64,000 nt of DNA, taken from positions 62,001 to 126,000 of the forward strand of contig NZ_BMVF01000007.1 in NCBI RefSeq assembly GCF_014650575.1. Reading direction: 5' to 3'. The position numbers were made by a program, and so were the translations under genes. The first letter of the stretch is position 1, and each line of letters begins with the position of its first letter. Positions 46,200 through 54,725 of the stretch are shown here, piece by piece. Origin of the DNA: Streptomyces naganishii JCM 4654. GTDB lineage: Bacteria > Actinomycetota > Actinomycetes > Streptomycetales > Streptomycetaceae. The notes beneath the pieces were generated by a model, which saw nothing but the letters and a program-made list of their open reading frames with translations, did not search any database and was not told the origin of the DNA.

Positions 46200-47651
46200 A
46201 TGAGCCGTATTCAAGCCCCACCCGACGAAGCCCAGGGCAACCTCACCGACCGGCTCCTCGCGGGCCTGCCGGCCGAGGCGGTCCTCATCGATCCCGACGT
46301 CACGGCCTCCTACGCCAACGACATGGCGAGCTTCTGCCCGTCCGGCGCCCCGGCCGTGGTCGTCCTGCCGCGCACGGTGGAACAGGTCCAGCACGTCATG
46401 CGCACCGCCACCGAACTGCGTGTCCCCGTCGTCCCGCAGGGCGCCCGCACCGGCCTGTCCGGCGCGGCCAACGCCTCCGAGGGCTGCATCGTGCTGTCGC
46501 TGACCAAGATGGACCGCATCCTGGAGATCAACCCGGTCGACCGCATCGCCGTGGTCGAGCCGGGCGTGATCAACGCCGCGCTGTCCCGCGCCGTGAACGA
46601 GCACGGCCTGTACTACCCGCCGGACCCCTCCAGCTGGGAGATGTGCACCATCGGCGGCAACATCGGCACCGCCTCCGGCGGCCTGTGCTGCGTGAAGTAC
46701 GGGGTCACCGCCGAGTACGTGCTGGGCCTCGACGTGGTGCTCGCCGACGGGCGGCTGATGTCCACCGGCCGGCGCACCGCCAAGGGCGTCGCCGGGTACG
46801 ACATGACCCGCCTGTTCGTCGGCTCCGAGGGTTCGCTCGGGATCGTCGTACGGGCCGTCCTCGCGCTGAAGCCGCAGCCGCCCCAACAGCTTGTGCTGGC
46901 CGCCGAGTTCGCCTCCGCGGCCGCCGCCTGCGACGCGGTGTGCCGGATCATGAAAACAGAAGGGCGCGGAGCGCTTCCGCAGAAGGGTGGTGGTGGGCGA
47001 CGGGCGGGAGGCCACGTGCCCTCGCTGCTGGAGCTCATGGACCGCACGACGGTGAAGGCGGTCAACGACCTCGCCCACATGGGCCTGCCCGAGACCACCG
47101 AGGCCCTGCTGCTGGTCGCGTTCGACACGCCCGACCCGGCCGCCGACCTCGCGGCCGTGGGCGCCCTGTGCGAGGCGGCCGGCGCCACCCAGGTCGTCCC
47201 CGCCGACGACGCCGCCGAGTCGGAGATGCTGCTCCAGGGCCGCCGGCTCTCGCTCACCGCGCTGGAGGCGGTCAAGGGCACGACGATGATCGACGACGTG
47301 TGCGTGCCCCGCTCCCGGCTCGGCGAGATGCTCGACGGCATCGAACAGATCGCCGGGAAGTACCAGCTCACCATCGGGGTCTGCGCCCACGCCGGGGACG
47401 GCAACACGCACCCCACCGTCTGCTTCGACGCCGGCGACGCCGACGAGTCGAGGCGGGCCCGCGAGTCCTTCGACGAGATCATGGCCCTCGGCCTGCGGCT
47501 CGGCGGCACGATCACCGGCGAGCACGGCGTGGGCGTGCTGAAGAAGGAGTGGCTGGCCCGCGAGATCGGCCCGGTGGGCGTGGAGATGCAGCGGGCGGTC
47601 AAGCAGGTCTTCGACCCACTGGGCATCCTCAACCCCGGCAAGCTGTTCTGA
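46200..47651 (+). CDS. GlcD-type FAD-linked oxidase
   Basis: A 483-residue FAD-dependent oxidase of the glycolate/D-lactate family. The PCMH FAD domain has VPVVPQGARTGLSGAANA near residue 80 and WEMCTIGGNIGTASGG near 145. The C-terminal cap has HAGDGNTHPTVCFDAGD near 400 and TGEHGVGVLKKEW. Around residues 252-271 there is an insertion of about 20 residues (after VCRIM, before HVPSLLELMD) with AT-richer codons than its surroundings. ATG 46200 is used. No GlcE/GlcF partners are adjacent. Substrate unknown. Confidence 0.9.
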   Translation: MSRIQAPPDEAQGNLTDRLLAGLPAEAVLIDPDVTASYANDMASFCPSGAPAVVVLPRTVEQVQHVMRTATELRVPVVPQGARTGLSGAANASEGCIVLSLTKMDRILEINPVDRIAVVEPGVINAALSRAVNEHGLYYPPDPSSWEMCTIGGNIGTASGGLCCVKYGVTAEYVLGLDVVLADGRLMSTGRRTAKGVAGYDMTRLFVGSEGSLGIVVRAVLALKPQPPQQLVLAAEFASAAAACDAVCRIMKTEGRGALPQKGGGGRRAGGHVPSLLELMDRTTVKAVNDLAHMGLPETTEALLLVAFDTPDPAADLAAVGALCEAAGATQVVPADDAAESEMLLQGRRLSLTALEAVKGTTMIDDVCVPRSRLGEMLDGIEQIAGKYQLTIGVCAHAGDGNTHPTVCFDAGDADESRRARESFDEIMALGLRLGGTITGEHGVGVLKKEWLAREIGPVGVEMQRAVKQVFDPLGILNPGKLF

Positions 47652-47998
47652 GGTCGCACGGGGATGGCCCGCTCGGGTGACCGGCCCGGCGTGAGTTCCA
47701 GGTCGCGCTCGACCACGGTGTGCCGCGTGGCTGCGCGTCCTCTCCGTCGTGTCCGGTGTGCGTGACCGCCGGGTCGTACGGGCCCGGAAGCGGGCTCGTG
47801 GAAGGGAGGAGGCGGGTGTGCGGCGGGCATGACGCGGTTGTGCCGGACTTTCTTCCGTCTCGGCTTCCGCGGTTGTGAAGCGGATGTACGAGGTTGCCCG
47901 GAAAGGAGTGGGTCCGGCCGGACTGGCGGTGCGGTCCTCGCGGGTCTGATAGATGTTGATGCCCCCAGACGACCCCGAGCAGATACGGGACGACGGAC
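47652..47998. other. Intergenic region before RDD gene
   Basis: 347 bp between the FAD-oxidase and the RDD gene. I see no gene and no strong hairpin. A GATAGATG segment near 47949 might serve as a -10, and ACGACGGAC precedes the RDD ATG without a clear ribosome site. It otherwise contains ordinary GC-rich sequence. Confidence 0.55.
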
Positions 47999-49477
47999 AT
48001 GAGCGCCCCAACCCCGGCACCCGGTGACGACAGGCCCCGTGAGGGGTACTACCCGGACCCGTCCATCCCTGGATACGTCCGGTACTGGAACGGCGCCGCC
48101 TGGGTGCCGGGCACCAGCAGGCCGGCGCCGGGCGACGGCGAGCCGCTCAGCCCGCCGCCCGGAGCGCGCCCCGCGCGGCCCGTCACCCCGGCGGCGGTCG
48201 AGGAGACCGGCCCGCACTTCTTCGACGAGGACCCGGTCGACGCCGCAGGCCCCGGCCCGGGCCCGGCGGGCGGGGCCCCGGCGCAGCACGGCAGCCGTCC
48301 CGAGCCCGCCTCCGCCTGGGGCGCCGACCGCTCCCTCCAGTCCGGCTTCGGCGGCGACCAGGACCGCCGGGTCTCGTGGGGCGGGGGTGCGGGCGCCGAC
48401 CCCAGGGCCGCCATCGCCGGGCCCGGCGCGGGCACGGGTGCCGGGGCGGGGCCCGCCGAGGGCGCCTTCCCCGCGCCCGCGATCCCGTCGCCCGGGGGGC
48501 CCGCAGACGAGGGGACGACGACCTTCCGCGGGGCGAGCGTGCCCGCCCAGGGCGGGGCGGCGCTGTCCGGCCCGCAGCACTCGGCGGGGGCGCCGGGTTT
48601 CGCGGCGGGCAGGGCGGCGGCCGAACGCGCGGCGACCGACCAGGGGCAGGCGCAGCCTCCGGCCCAGGCCCCGGCTCAGCCCGCCCAGCAGCAGGCCCGG
48701 CCCGCGCAGCAGCAGCCCGCATCGCAGCAGCCGGTACGGCAAACGCCCGTACATCAGCAGCCCCTACCGCAGCAGGTCCACGCACAGCCCGCCCCGCAGC
48801 CCGCCGTCCCGGCCGCATCCCAGGGCGAGCCCGCGTCCGCTTCCGCGGCGCCGGTCACCAGTGGTCCCGGTGGCGGGCAGTCCTCCTGGGCCCAGCAGGT
48901 GCACCAGCTCGCCGGGGCCGGCGAGGACCAGCCGGTGGTGCCGTGGAAGCCGCCGGTGGAGGACCCCTTCCAGGCGGTCGCGCGGCGGCAGGCGGCGGCC
49001 CGGCCCGCCGGTCTCGGGCGGCGGCTGGCCGCCCGGCTCGTCGACTCGCTCGTCCTCGCGGGCGTCACCGCCGTGGCCGCCGTGCCGCTCGGCACCCGGG
49101 CGGCCGACCACGTCCAGGCCAAGATCGACGCGGCCAGGCTCTCCGGCCGCACCGTCACCGTCTGGCTCCTGGACGGCACGACCGCCGGCTACCTCGGCGT
49201 CGTCGTCGGCGTGCTCCTCCTCTTCGGCGTCCTCTACGAGGCGCTGCCCACCGCCAAGTGGGGCCGCACCCTGGGCAAGAAGCTCTGCGGGCTCCAGGTG
49301 CGCGACATCGAGGCGCACGAGCCGCCCGGGTTCGGCGCGGCCCTGCGCCGCTGGCTCGTCTACAGCGTCCCCGGTCTGCTCGGCGTCGGTCTCCTGGGCG
49401 TGCTGTGGTGTCTGTTCGACCGGCCCTGGCACCAGTGCTGGCACGACAAGGCGGCGCACACCTTCGTGGCCGGCTGA
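47999..49477 (+). CDS. DUF2510-RDD membrane protein
   Basis: A 492-residue protein. The N-terminal DUF2510 motif GYYPDPSIPGYVRYWNGAAW occupies about 16-35. A 270-residue disordered Pro/Gln/Ala-rich part follows, with a Gln-rich stretch around 220-265. The C-terminal RDD domain (about 335-490) carries three spans, with the Arg at RLAARLVDSLVLAG and late TLGKKLCGLQVRDI. RDD proteins are small membrane proteins of uncertain function, some linked to sodium export. The next gene is a second RDD protein 114 bp downstream, so the two are probably a pair. Confidence 0.85.
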   Translation: MSAPTPAPGDDRPREGYYPDPSIPGYVRYWNGAAWVPGTSRPAPGDGEPLSPPPGARPARPVTPAAVEETGPHFFDEDPVDAAGPGPGPAGGAPAQHGSRPEPASAWGADRSLQSGFGGDQDRRVSWGGGAGADPRAAIAGPGAGTGAGAGPAEGAFPAPAIPSPGGPADEGTTTFRGASVPAQGGAALSGPQHSAGAPGFAAGRAAAERAATDQGQAQPPAQAPAQPAQQQARPAQQQPASQQPVRQTPVHQQPLPQQVHAQPAPQPAVPAASQGEPASASAAPVTSGPGGGQSSWAQQVHQLAGAGEDQPVVPWKPPVEDPFQAVARRQAAARPAGLGRRLAARLVDSLVLAGVTAVAAVPLGTRAADHVQAKIDAARLSGRTVTVWLLDGTTAGYLGVVVGVLLLFGVLYEALPTAKWGRTLGKKLCGLQVRDIEAHEPPGFGAALRRWLVYSVPGLLGVGLLGVLWCLFDRPWHQCWHDKAAHTFVAG

Positions 49478-49591
49478 TCCGTGGCGGGCTGACGAGCGCG
49501 CCCCGGTACGGCCCCGGACCGGACGCGCCCGTGTCATCCGTACGGCCGCTCGCCGGATGCGACCGGACCGGCCCCGCGATGCACTCGCCCC

Positions 49592-50317
49592 ATGAGCACC
49601 GAACCGCCCCCCGGCTCAGAACCGCCCCACGGCTCCGGACCACCGCCCACGCCCCCCGGTGACCAGCCCCCGCCCCCGGGCGGCAACCCGTACAGCGGCG
49701 GCCCGTACGGCGGCGATCCGCACGGCGGCGGCAGCCCGTACGGCGGCGGGAATCCGTACGGGGGCGGGAATCCGTACGGCGGAGGCGGCGACCCGTACGG
49801 CGGAGGCGGCCCGTACGGCGGTGGCGGCCCCTACGGTGGTGGTCCCTACCCCGGCGACCCGCTCGCCGGCATGCCCCCGCTCGCCGACAGCGGCAGGCGC
49901 ACCCTGGCCCGGATCATCGACCTGATCCTGGTCGGCATCGTGGTCGGGCTGCTCACCTGGGCGTTCCAGGTCAACGAGTACGCGATGAACACCAACCGGG
50001 TGGAGGTGGGCAGGTCCATCGGGCAGTCGGTCATCGGCGTGGTGCTCTACATGGCGTACGACACCCTCATGATCGCCAGGACGGGGCAGACCCTGGGCAA
50101 GAAGTGGCTGGGGATGCGGGTGGCCAACCTGTCCGACGGCTCGAACCCGTCCGCCACGACCGCGCTGGGGCGCGCAGCGGTGCTCTGGATCCCGTTCTGG
50201 TTCTGCTGCGCCTGCATCTGGCTGGCGGTCGCGGGCGGTTGGAGCTACTTCGACCGCCCCTACAAGCAGGGCCTGCACGACAAGGCCGCCAAGACGGTGG
50301 TGGTCAGCACCGGTTGA
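49592..50317 (+). CDS. RDD membrane protein with Gly-Pro-Tyr repeat tail
   Basis: A 241-residue protein. Residues 1-90 consist of Pro/Gly/Tyr repeats built on an N-P-Y-G-G-G unit, about ten copies in degenerate form. The RDD domain follows (about 100-240) with RRTLARIIDLILVGIVVGL, a central span and TLGKKWLGMRVANLSDG. ATG 49592 fits with the repeat start. Similar repetitive tails occur in many Streptomyces membrane proteins and may mediate clustering. It pairs with the preceding RDD gene and ends at a small hairpin. Confidence 0.85.
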   Translation: MSTEPPPGSEPPHGSGPPPTPPGDQPPPPGGNPYSGGPYGGDPHGGGSPYGGGNPYGGGNPYGGGGDPYGGGGPYGGGGPYGGGPYPGDPLAGMPPLADSGRRTLARIIDLILVGIVVGLLTWAFQVNEYAMNTNRVEVGRSIGQSVIGVVLYMAYDTLMIARTGQTLGKKWLGMRVANLSDGSNPSATTALGRAAVLWIPFWFCCACIWLAVAGGWSYFDRPYKQGLHDKAAKTVVVSTG

Positions 50318-50324
50318 GGACCGG

Positions 50325-50341
50325 GCCGGGCCGCGCCCGGC
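50325..50341. terminator. Short hairpin between convergent genes
   Basis: GCCGGGC, a three-base loop, GCCCGGC. It lies in the 27-bp gap between the RDD gene and the convergent small membrane protein gene, so it could terminate both. The stem is only 7 bp, so this is tentative. Confidence 0.4.
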
Positions 50342-50344
50342 GGC

Positions 50345-50686
50345 TCAGGAGGCGGCCCGCTCCCGCACCGGCTCCGCACCGGCCGTGACGGACCGGCGCC
50401 GTGCGGCAGCCGCCTGCGGCCGGACAACCGCGGACGCGGGGCCGGGTGCGGCGGACGGGGCGGCGGAGGCGGGCGCGGCCGGCGCGGCGGTACGCACCGG
50501 CGCCACCGCGCGTGCCTTCGGCAGTGGCACGGTCATGGCGACCAGCAGCCCCAGCGCGAGCGCCGCGAGGGCGATGACCGCGATCCCGAGACCCGAACTC
50601 GTCTGTGACAGCAGCAGCATGGCGAGCGTCGAGAAGATCACGGTGCAGGAACCGTAGGCGAGCTGTGCGGCGGTCGGACGAGGCAT
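50345..50686 (-). CDS. Small two-span membrane protein, function unknown
   Basis: A 113-residue protein with two likely membrane segments at about 10-30 (YGSCTVIFSTLAMLLLS) and 33-53 (GLGIAVIALAALALGLLVA). A 55-residue Ala/Pro/Arg-rich tail follows. ATG 50686 is chosen because the hydrophobic part follows immediately and GAGGAC lies upstream; a longer frame from 50839 adds a basic leader without support. I do not recognise a family. It is convergent with the RDD gene and divergent from the secreted protease gene. Confidence 0.7.
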   Translation of the reverse strand: MPRPTAAQLAYGSCTVIFSTLAMLLLSQTSSGLGIAVIALAALALGLLVAMTVPLPKARAVAPVRTAAPAAPASAAPSAAPGPASAVVRPQAAAARRRSVTAGAEPVRERAAS

Positions 50687-51079
50687 GGCAATCGTGTCCT
50701 CGGAAGGATTCGGGGTGCGACGGGGGGTGACGGCCTGGCTTTCCGCCGACTTCCGGGCGTTCCGCCAATCGACTCTAATGGCCTGCATGCCCGAGCGGAA
50801 CGCCTGGTAAGCGTGACCTAACCCACGGTGCCGATGCACAGGGGGCGCACGGAGTCATGGCGTCCACCAGGTGGACATCCCGCGCGCCCGTGGCTCGTGT
50901 CCGTAAAGCGAACGTCGGCTCCGCATAGTGCACTTGAACTGTCCAAGTCAAGATCTGTCTTTTCTCGTAAACCTCTAGTCAAATGTCGTCACTTGACTAC
51001 ACGCGTTGCTCGCGCGGACTTTCGCATGCCCGAAGCCCCCCTTCCGCGCCCAGGGGCACGCGTCAGGGGAGGACATCAA
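50687..51079. other. Divergent control region before the M6 protease gene
   Basis: 393 bp between the small membrane protein gene and the protease gene, AT-richer than its surroundings in its right half. It holds the TAGTCAA inverted repeat at 50976-50999, a TTGAAC at 50934-50939 and the AGGGGAGG ribosome site at 51065-51072. No gene is credible here. Confidence 0.65.
50976..50999. promoter_or_regulatory. Inverted repeat upstream of secreted protease
   Basis: TAGTCAA (50976-50982) and TTGACTA (50993-50999) with a ten-base spacer form a perfect 7-bp inverted repeat. Related TTGA/TCAA half-sites also occur at 50934-50937 and 50948-50951. The TTGACT half could itself act as a -35. Secreted proteases are developmentally controlled in Streptomyces, so a repressor or activator site here is plausible; the protein is unknown. 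Confidence 0.55.
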
Positions 51080-53428
51080 GTGACAACTAGACCCTGGACG
51101 TTCAGAACGGCCGCGATCGGTGTCGCGCTCGCGGCGGCCACCGCCACGTTCTCGACGTTCGCCGTCGCGGAGGCCGCCACCACGGGCGCCTCCGCCTCCG
51201 CGAACCGGCACGACCCGCAGCCGGTCAAGATGGAGAAGCACGACCTCGACGGCCCGCTGAGCAAGACCCAGGACGCCCAGCGCCAGGAGGCCCTGAACCA
51301 GCTCATCGCCGGCAAGGCCAAGGTGCAGGACCGCCACGGCTCCAAGGTCGTCCAGCTCAAGGGCAAGAAGGGCGACACCAAGTACGTCGAGCTGGGCCGG
51401 GAGAAGACCGACAAGATCTTCACCATCCTGGTCGAGTTCGGCGACAAGACGGACCCGAAGTACGGCGGCACGCCCGGCCCCCTGCACAACCAGATAGCCG
51501 CGCCGGACCGCAAGCAGGACAACTCCACGGCCTGGCAGAAGGACTACAACCAGCAGCACTTCCAGGACCTCTACTTCGGCACCGGCAAGAAGACCGAGTC
51601 GGTGAAGAAGTACTACGAGAAGCAGTCCTCGGGCCGCTACTCGGTCGACGGCGAGGTCTCGGACTGGGTCAAGGTCCCCTACAACGAGGCCCGTTACGGC
51701 TCCAACTACTGCGGCTCCACCAACTGCCCGAGCGTGTGGAACGTCGTCAAGGACGGCGTCAACGCCTGGGTCGCCCAGCAGAAGGCCGCCGGCAAGTCCG
51801 ACGCCGACATCAAGGCGGACCTGGCCAAGTACGACCAGTGGGACCGCTACGACTACGACGGCGACGGCAACTTCAACGAGCCGGACGGCTACATCGACCA
51901 CTTCCAGATCGTGCACGCCGGTGAGGACGAGTCCGCGGGCGGCGGCGTCCAGGGCACCGACGCGATCTGGGCGCACCGCTGGTACGCCTTCGGCACCGAC
52001 GCCGGCGCCACCGGCCCGGACGCCAACAAGCTCGGCGGCGCGCAGATCGGCGACTCCGGCATCTGGGTCGGCGACTACACCATCCAGCCGGAGAACGGCG
52101 GACTCGGCGTCTACGCCCACGAGTACGGCCACGACCTCGGTCTGCCCGACGAGTACGACACCGCGGGCGGCGAGAACTCCACCGGCTTCTGGACGCTGAT
52201 GTCCTCCGGTTCCTGGCTCGGCCGCGGCAAGGACGCCATCGGCGACCTGCCCGGCGACATGAACGCCTGGGACAAGCTCCAGCTGGGCTGGCTGAACTAC
52301 GACACCGCCAAGGCGGGCGTGAAGTCCTGGCACAAGCTGGGCGTGGCCGAGTACAACACCAAGTACCGGCAGGCCACGGTGGTCTCGCTGCCCGACAAGG
52401 CGGTCACCACCCAGGTCGTGAACCCGGCGCAGGGCGCCACCCAGTGGTGGAGCGGCAGCGGTGACAACCTCAAGAACACGCTGACCCGTTCCGTGGACCT
52501 CACCGGCAAGAAGTCGGCCACCCTCTCGCTCGACGGCTGGTACGACATCGAGGCCAACTACGACTACCTCTACACCGAGGTCTCGACCGACGGCGGCGCC
52601 AACTGGACCGCCGTGGACGGCACGGTGGACGGCCAGGCCATCCCGCGCGACGGCAGCGACAAGCCGGCGCTCACCGGTTCGGTCGACGCCTACAAGAAGC
52701 TGTCGTACAACCTCGACGCCTACGCGGGCCAGAAGATCCAGCTGCGCTTCCGCTACCAGACGGACGGCGGCGTGGCGCTCAAGGGCTTCGCGGCCGACGA
52801 GATCGCGCTGACCGCCGACGGTTCGCCGCTGTTCTCCGACAACGCCGAGAGCGCCGACCCGGCGTGGACGGCGAGCGGCTTCTCCCGCATCGGCGCGTCC
52901 TTCACCAAGGACTACAAGCAGTACTACATCGCCGAGAACCGTCAGTACGTCTCGTACGACACCACCCTGAAGACCGGCCCGTACAACTTCGGCTTCAAGT
53001 CCCGTCCGGACTGGGTGGAGCACTACGCGTACCAGAACGGCCTGCTGATCTGGAAGTGGGACACCTCCGAGGCGGACAACAACACCAGCGCCCACCCGGG
53101 CACCGGTCTGATCCTGCCGATCGACTCCCACCCGGCCCCGCTGAAGTGGAGCGACGGCACGCTGATGCGCAACCGCATCCAGGCCTACGACTCGCCCTTC
53201 AGCAAGTACGGCACCGACGGCATGCTGCTGCACAAGGCCGACGTCGCCGCCTGGGTTCCGTCGTCGGACGGGGTGCCGGTCTTCAACGACCACGCGAGCA
53301 CCTACTACGACGCGTCGAACAAGGCGGCCGGTGTCAAGGTCACTGACACCAACACCAAGATCAAGATCACCAAGGAGCCCAAGGACGGCTCCACGATCGA
53401 GTTCGAGGTCGGCCGCGCGGTGAAGTAG
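51080..53428 (+). CDS. Secreted immune inhibitor A-type metalloprotease (M6)
   Basis: A 782-residue secreted zinc protease. The Sec signal peptide occupies about the first 35 residues (FRTAAIGVALAAATATF, cleaved near AVAEAAT). A propeptide follows; the catalytic domain carries HEYGHDLGLPDEYD near residue 345, the HEXXHXXGXXD zinc motif. The C-terminal MAM/concanavalin-like region holds NAESADPAWTASGF-type repeats. GTG 51080 is set by AGGGGAGG eight bases upstream. By memory it corresponds to a well-expressed S. coelicolor secreted protease. It acts on external protein during growth or development. Confidence 0.94.
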   Translation: MTTRPWTFRTAAIGVALAAATATFSTFAVAEAATTGASASANRHDPQPVKMEKHDLDGPLSKTQDAQRQEALNQLIAGKAKVQDRHGSKVVQLKGKKGDTKYVELGREKTDKIFTILVEFGDKTDPKYGGTPGPLHNQIAAPDRKQDNSTAWQKDYNQQHFQDLYFGTGKKTESVKKYYEKQSSGRYSVDGEVSDWVKVPYNEARYGSNYCGSTNCPSVWNVVKDGVNAWVAQQKAAGKSDADIKADLAKYDQWDRYDYDGDGNFNEPDGYIDHFQIVHAGEDESAGGGVQGTDAIWAHRWYAFGTDAGATGPDANKLGGAQIGDSGIWVGDYTIQPENGGLGVYAHEYGHDLGLPDEYDTAGGENSTGFWTLMSSGSWLGRGKDAIGDLPGDMNAWDKLQLGWLNYDTAKAGVKSWHKLGVAEYNTKYRQATVVSLPDKAVTTQVVNPAQGATQWWSGSGDNLKNTLTRSVDLTGKKSATLSLDGWYDIEANYDYLYTEVSTDGGANWTAVDGTVDGQAIPRDGSDKPALTGSVDAYKKLSYNLDAYAGQKIQLRFRYQTDGGVALKGFAADEIALTADGSPLFSDNAESADPAWTASGFSRIGASFTKDYKQYYIAENRQYVSYDTTLKTGPYNFGFKSRPDWVEHYAYQNGLLIWKWDTSEADNNTSAHPGTGLILPIDSHPAPLKWSDGTLMRNRIQAYDSPFSKYGTDGMLLHKADVAAWVPSSDGVPVFNDHASTYYDASNKAAGVKVTDTNTKIKITKEPKDGSTIEFEVGRAVK

Positions 53429-53454
53429 TCGACATCCCCGCAGGTCAAACGCGT

Positions 53455-53488
53455 ATCGGCGGCAACCCCCTGGCGGGTTGCCGCCGAT
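53455..53488 (+). terminator. Terminator after the M6 protease gene
   Basis: A perfect 14-bp stem (ATCGGCGGCAACCC with GGGTTGCCGCCGAT) and a six-base loop, 26 bp after the stop, followed by CGTGTTTAGG. Typical of a strong, highly transcribed gene end. Confidence 0.85.
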
Positions 53489-53549
53489 CGTGTTTAGGTG
53501 CGTGCTGTGCCTTTCTTATTGACACCGACCGGAACGGGGATGTGAACGC

Positions 53550-53900
53550 ATGGCCGCAGGAGGCTTCAGCAAGCTGCCGGACGGCAGGGTGGTGGTGGCC
53601 CTGAACCTGCCGGGCACCGCCCCCGACGGCGTCGGCGGCGTCCGGGTGCTCGTCCACGCCCAGAACCGCCCCCGCGCCCTGACGCGCCTGCGCAACCTGG
53701 GTCTGCGCGCGGTCTACCTCCGGGGCAACGCCGCCCCGCCGACCCCGGACGAGATCACCGCGGTGCTGCACCACCCCGACGGCCTGATATGGCGTACGTC
53801 CCCCGACAACGCTGTCGGCGCCCCGGCCGGCTGCCCCGAGCTGTGGCACCCGATCAGGACCCTGCTGAGGAGCCGCACGGCCGCCCAGGTCCGGCCCTGA
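53550..53900 (+). CDS. Hypothetical protein, small and conserved in Streptomyces
   Basis: A 116-residue protein without a family I recognise. The N-terminal half contains GGFSKLPDGRVVVALNLPGT and a run of strands; the middle has RPRALTRLRNLGLRAVYLRG, which resembles a small response or nucleotide-binding fold but is not decisive. ATG 53550 has CGGGGATG upstream. It sits between the protease terminator and the convergent pncA gene. An imperfect CACGACGGGAG-type repeat fills 53915-53985 behind it. Confidence 0.6.
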   Translation: MAAGGFSKLPDGRVVVALNLPGTAPDGVGGVRVLVHAQNRPRALTRLRNLGLRAVYLRGNAAPPTPDEITAVLHHPDGLIWRTSPDNAVGAPAGCPELWHPIRTLLRSRTAAQVRP

Positions 53901-53992
53901 CAGCACGCGGCCCGGGCGACGACGGAAGTCAGACCACGACGGGGGCCAGGCCGCGACGGGAGTCAGACCGGGGAGCCAGGCCACGACGGGAG

Positions 53993-54580
53993 CTAGGCCA
54001 CGACCGGCTTGCCCGAGAGCTCCACGCCCGCCTGGCGCAGCTCCTCGAGGGCCCGCTCGGTGGTCTCCGCGGCCACCCCGGCGGTCAGGTCCAGCAGGAC
54101 CTGGGTGCGCAAGCCCTCCTTGACGGCGTCCAGGGCGGTGGCGCGCACGCAGTGGTCGGTGGCGATGCCCACCACGTCCACCTCGTCGATCTCGCGGTCC
54201 CTGAGCCAGTCGGCCAGGGACACGCCGTTCTCGTCGGTGCCCTCGAAGCCGCTGTAGGCCGCCGAGTAGGCGCCCTTGTCGAACACGGCGTCCACCGCGC
54301 CGGAGGCGACGGCGGGGGCGAAGTTCGGGTGGAAGCCCACGCCCTCGGTCCCCGCCACGCAGTGCGCGGGCCAGGAGCGCACGTAGTCGGGGTCGTCGGC
54401 GAAGTGGCCGCCGGGTGCGATGTGGTGGTCGCGGGTGGCCACCACGTGCCGGTAGCCGGCGGGTGCCTGCCCGATCAGCTCGGTGATCGCGGCGGCCACG
54501 TCGGCGCCGCCCGCGACCGCGAGGCTGCCCCCCTCGCAGAAGTCGTTCTGCACGTCTACGACGATCAAGGCGCGGCGCAT
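53993..54580 (-). CDS. pncA: Nicotinamidase PncA
   Basis: A 195-residue hydrolase that deamidates nicotinamide to nicotinate for NAD salvage. The triad is visible: Asp9 in VVDVQNDF, Lys in FDKGAYS near residue 97 and Cys in GIATDHCVRATA near 140. The metal-binding site shows as DHHIAPGGHFADD. The same fold covers pyrazinamide, which it may also cleave. ATG 54580 is used. The neighbouring pncB gene lies 145 bp upstream on the same strand and supplies the next step. Confidence 0.95.
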   Translation of the reverse strand: MRRALIVVDVQNDFCEGGSLAVAGGADVAAAITELIGQAPAGYRHVVATRDHHIAPGGHFADDPDYVRSWPAHCVAGTEGVGFHPNFAPAVASGAVDAVFDKGAYSAAYSGFEGTDENGVSLADWLRDREIDEVDVVGIATDHCVRATALDAVKEGLRTQVLLDLTAGVAAETTERALEELRQAGVELSGKPVVA

Positions 54581-54725
54581 GGTCGGTGTCCTTCGGCTGT
54601 CGGTTCGGAGGGGAGGTAGGGGATACGGGGCCCGGTCGGTGAACCTACGAGCCTAGGGACTTCGCCGGCCGCGGGGGAGGGCACTTTCGGCGCTGTCGTG
54701 GGGGAGCGGGCGGGGGACACCAGCT

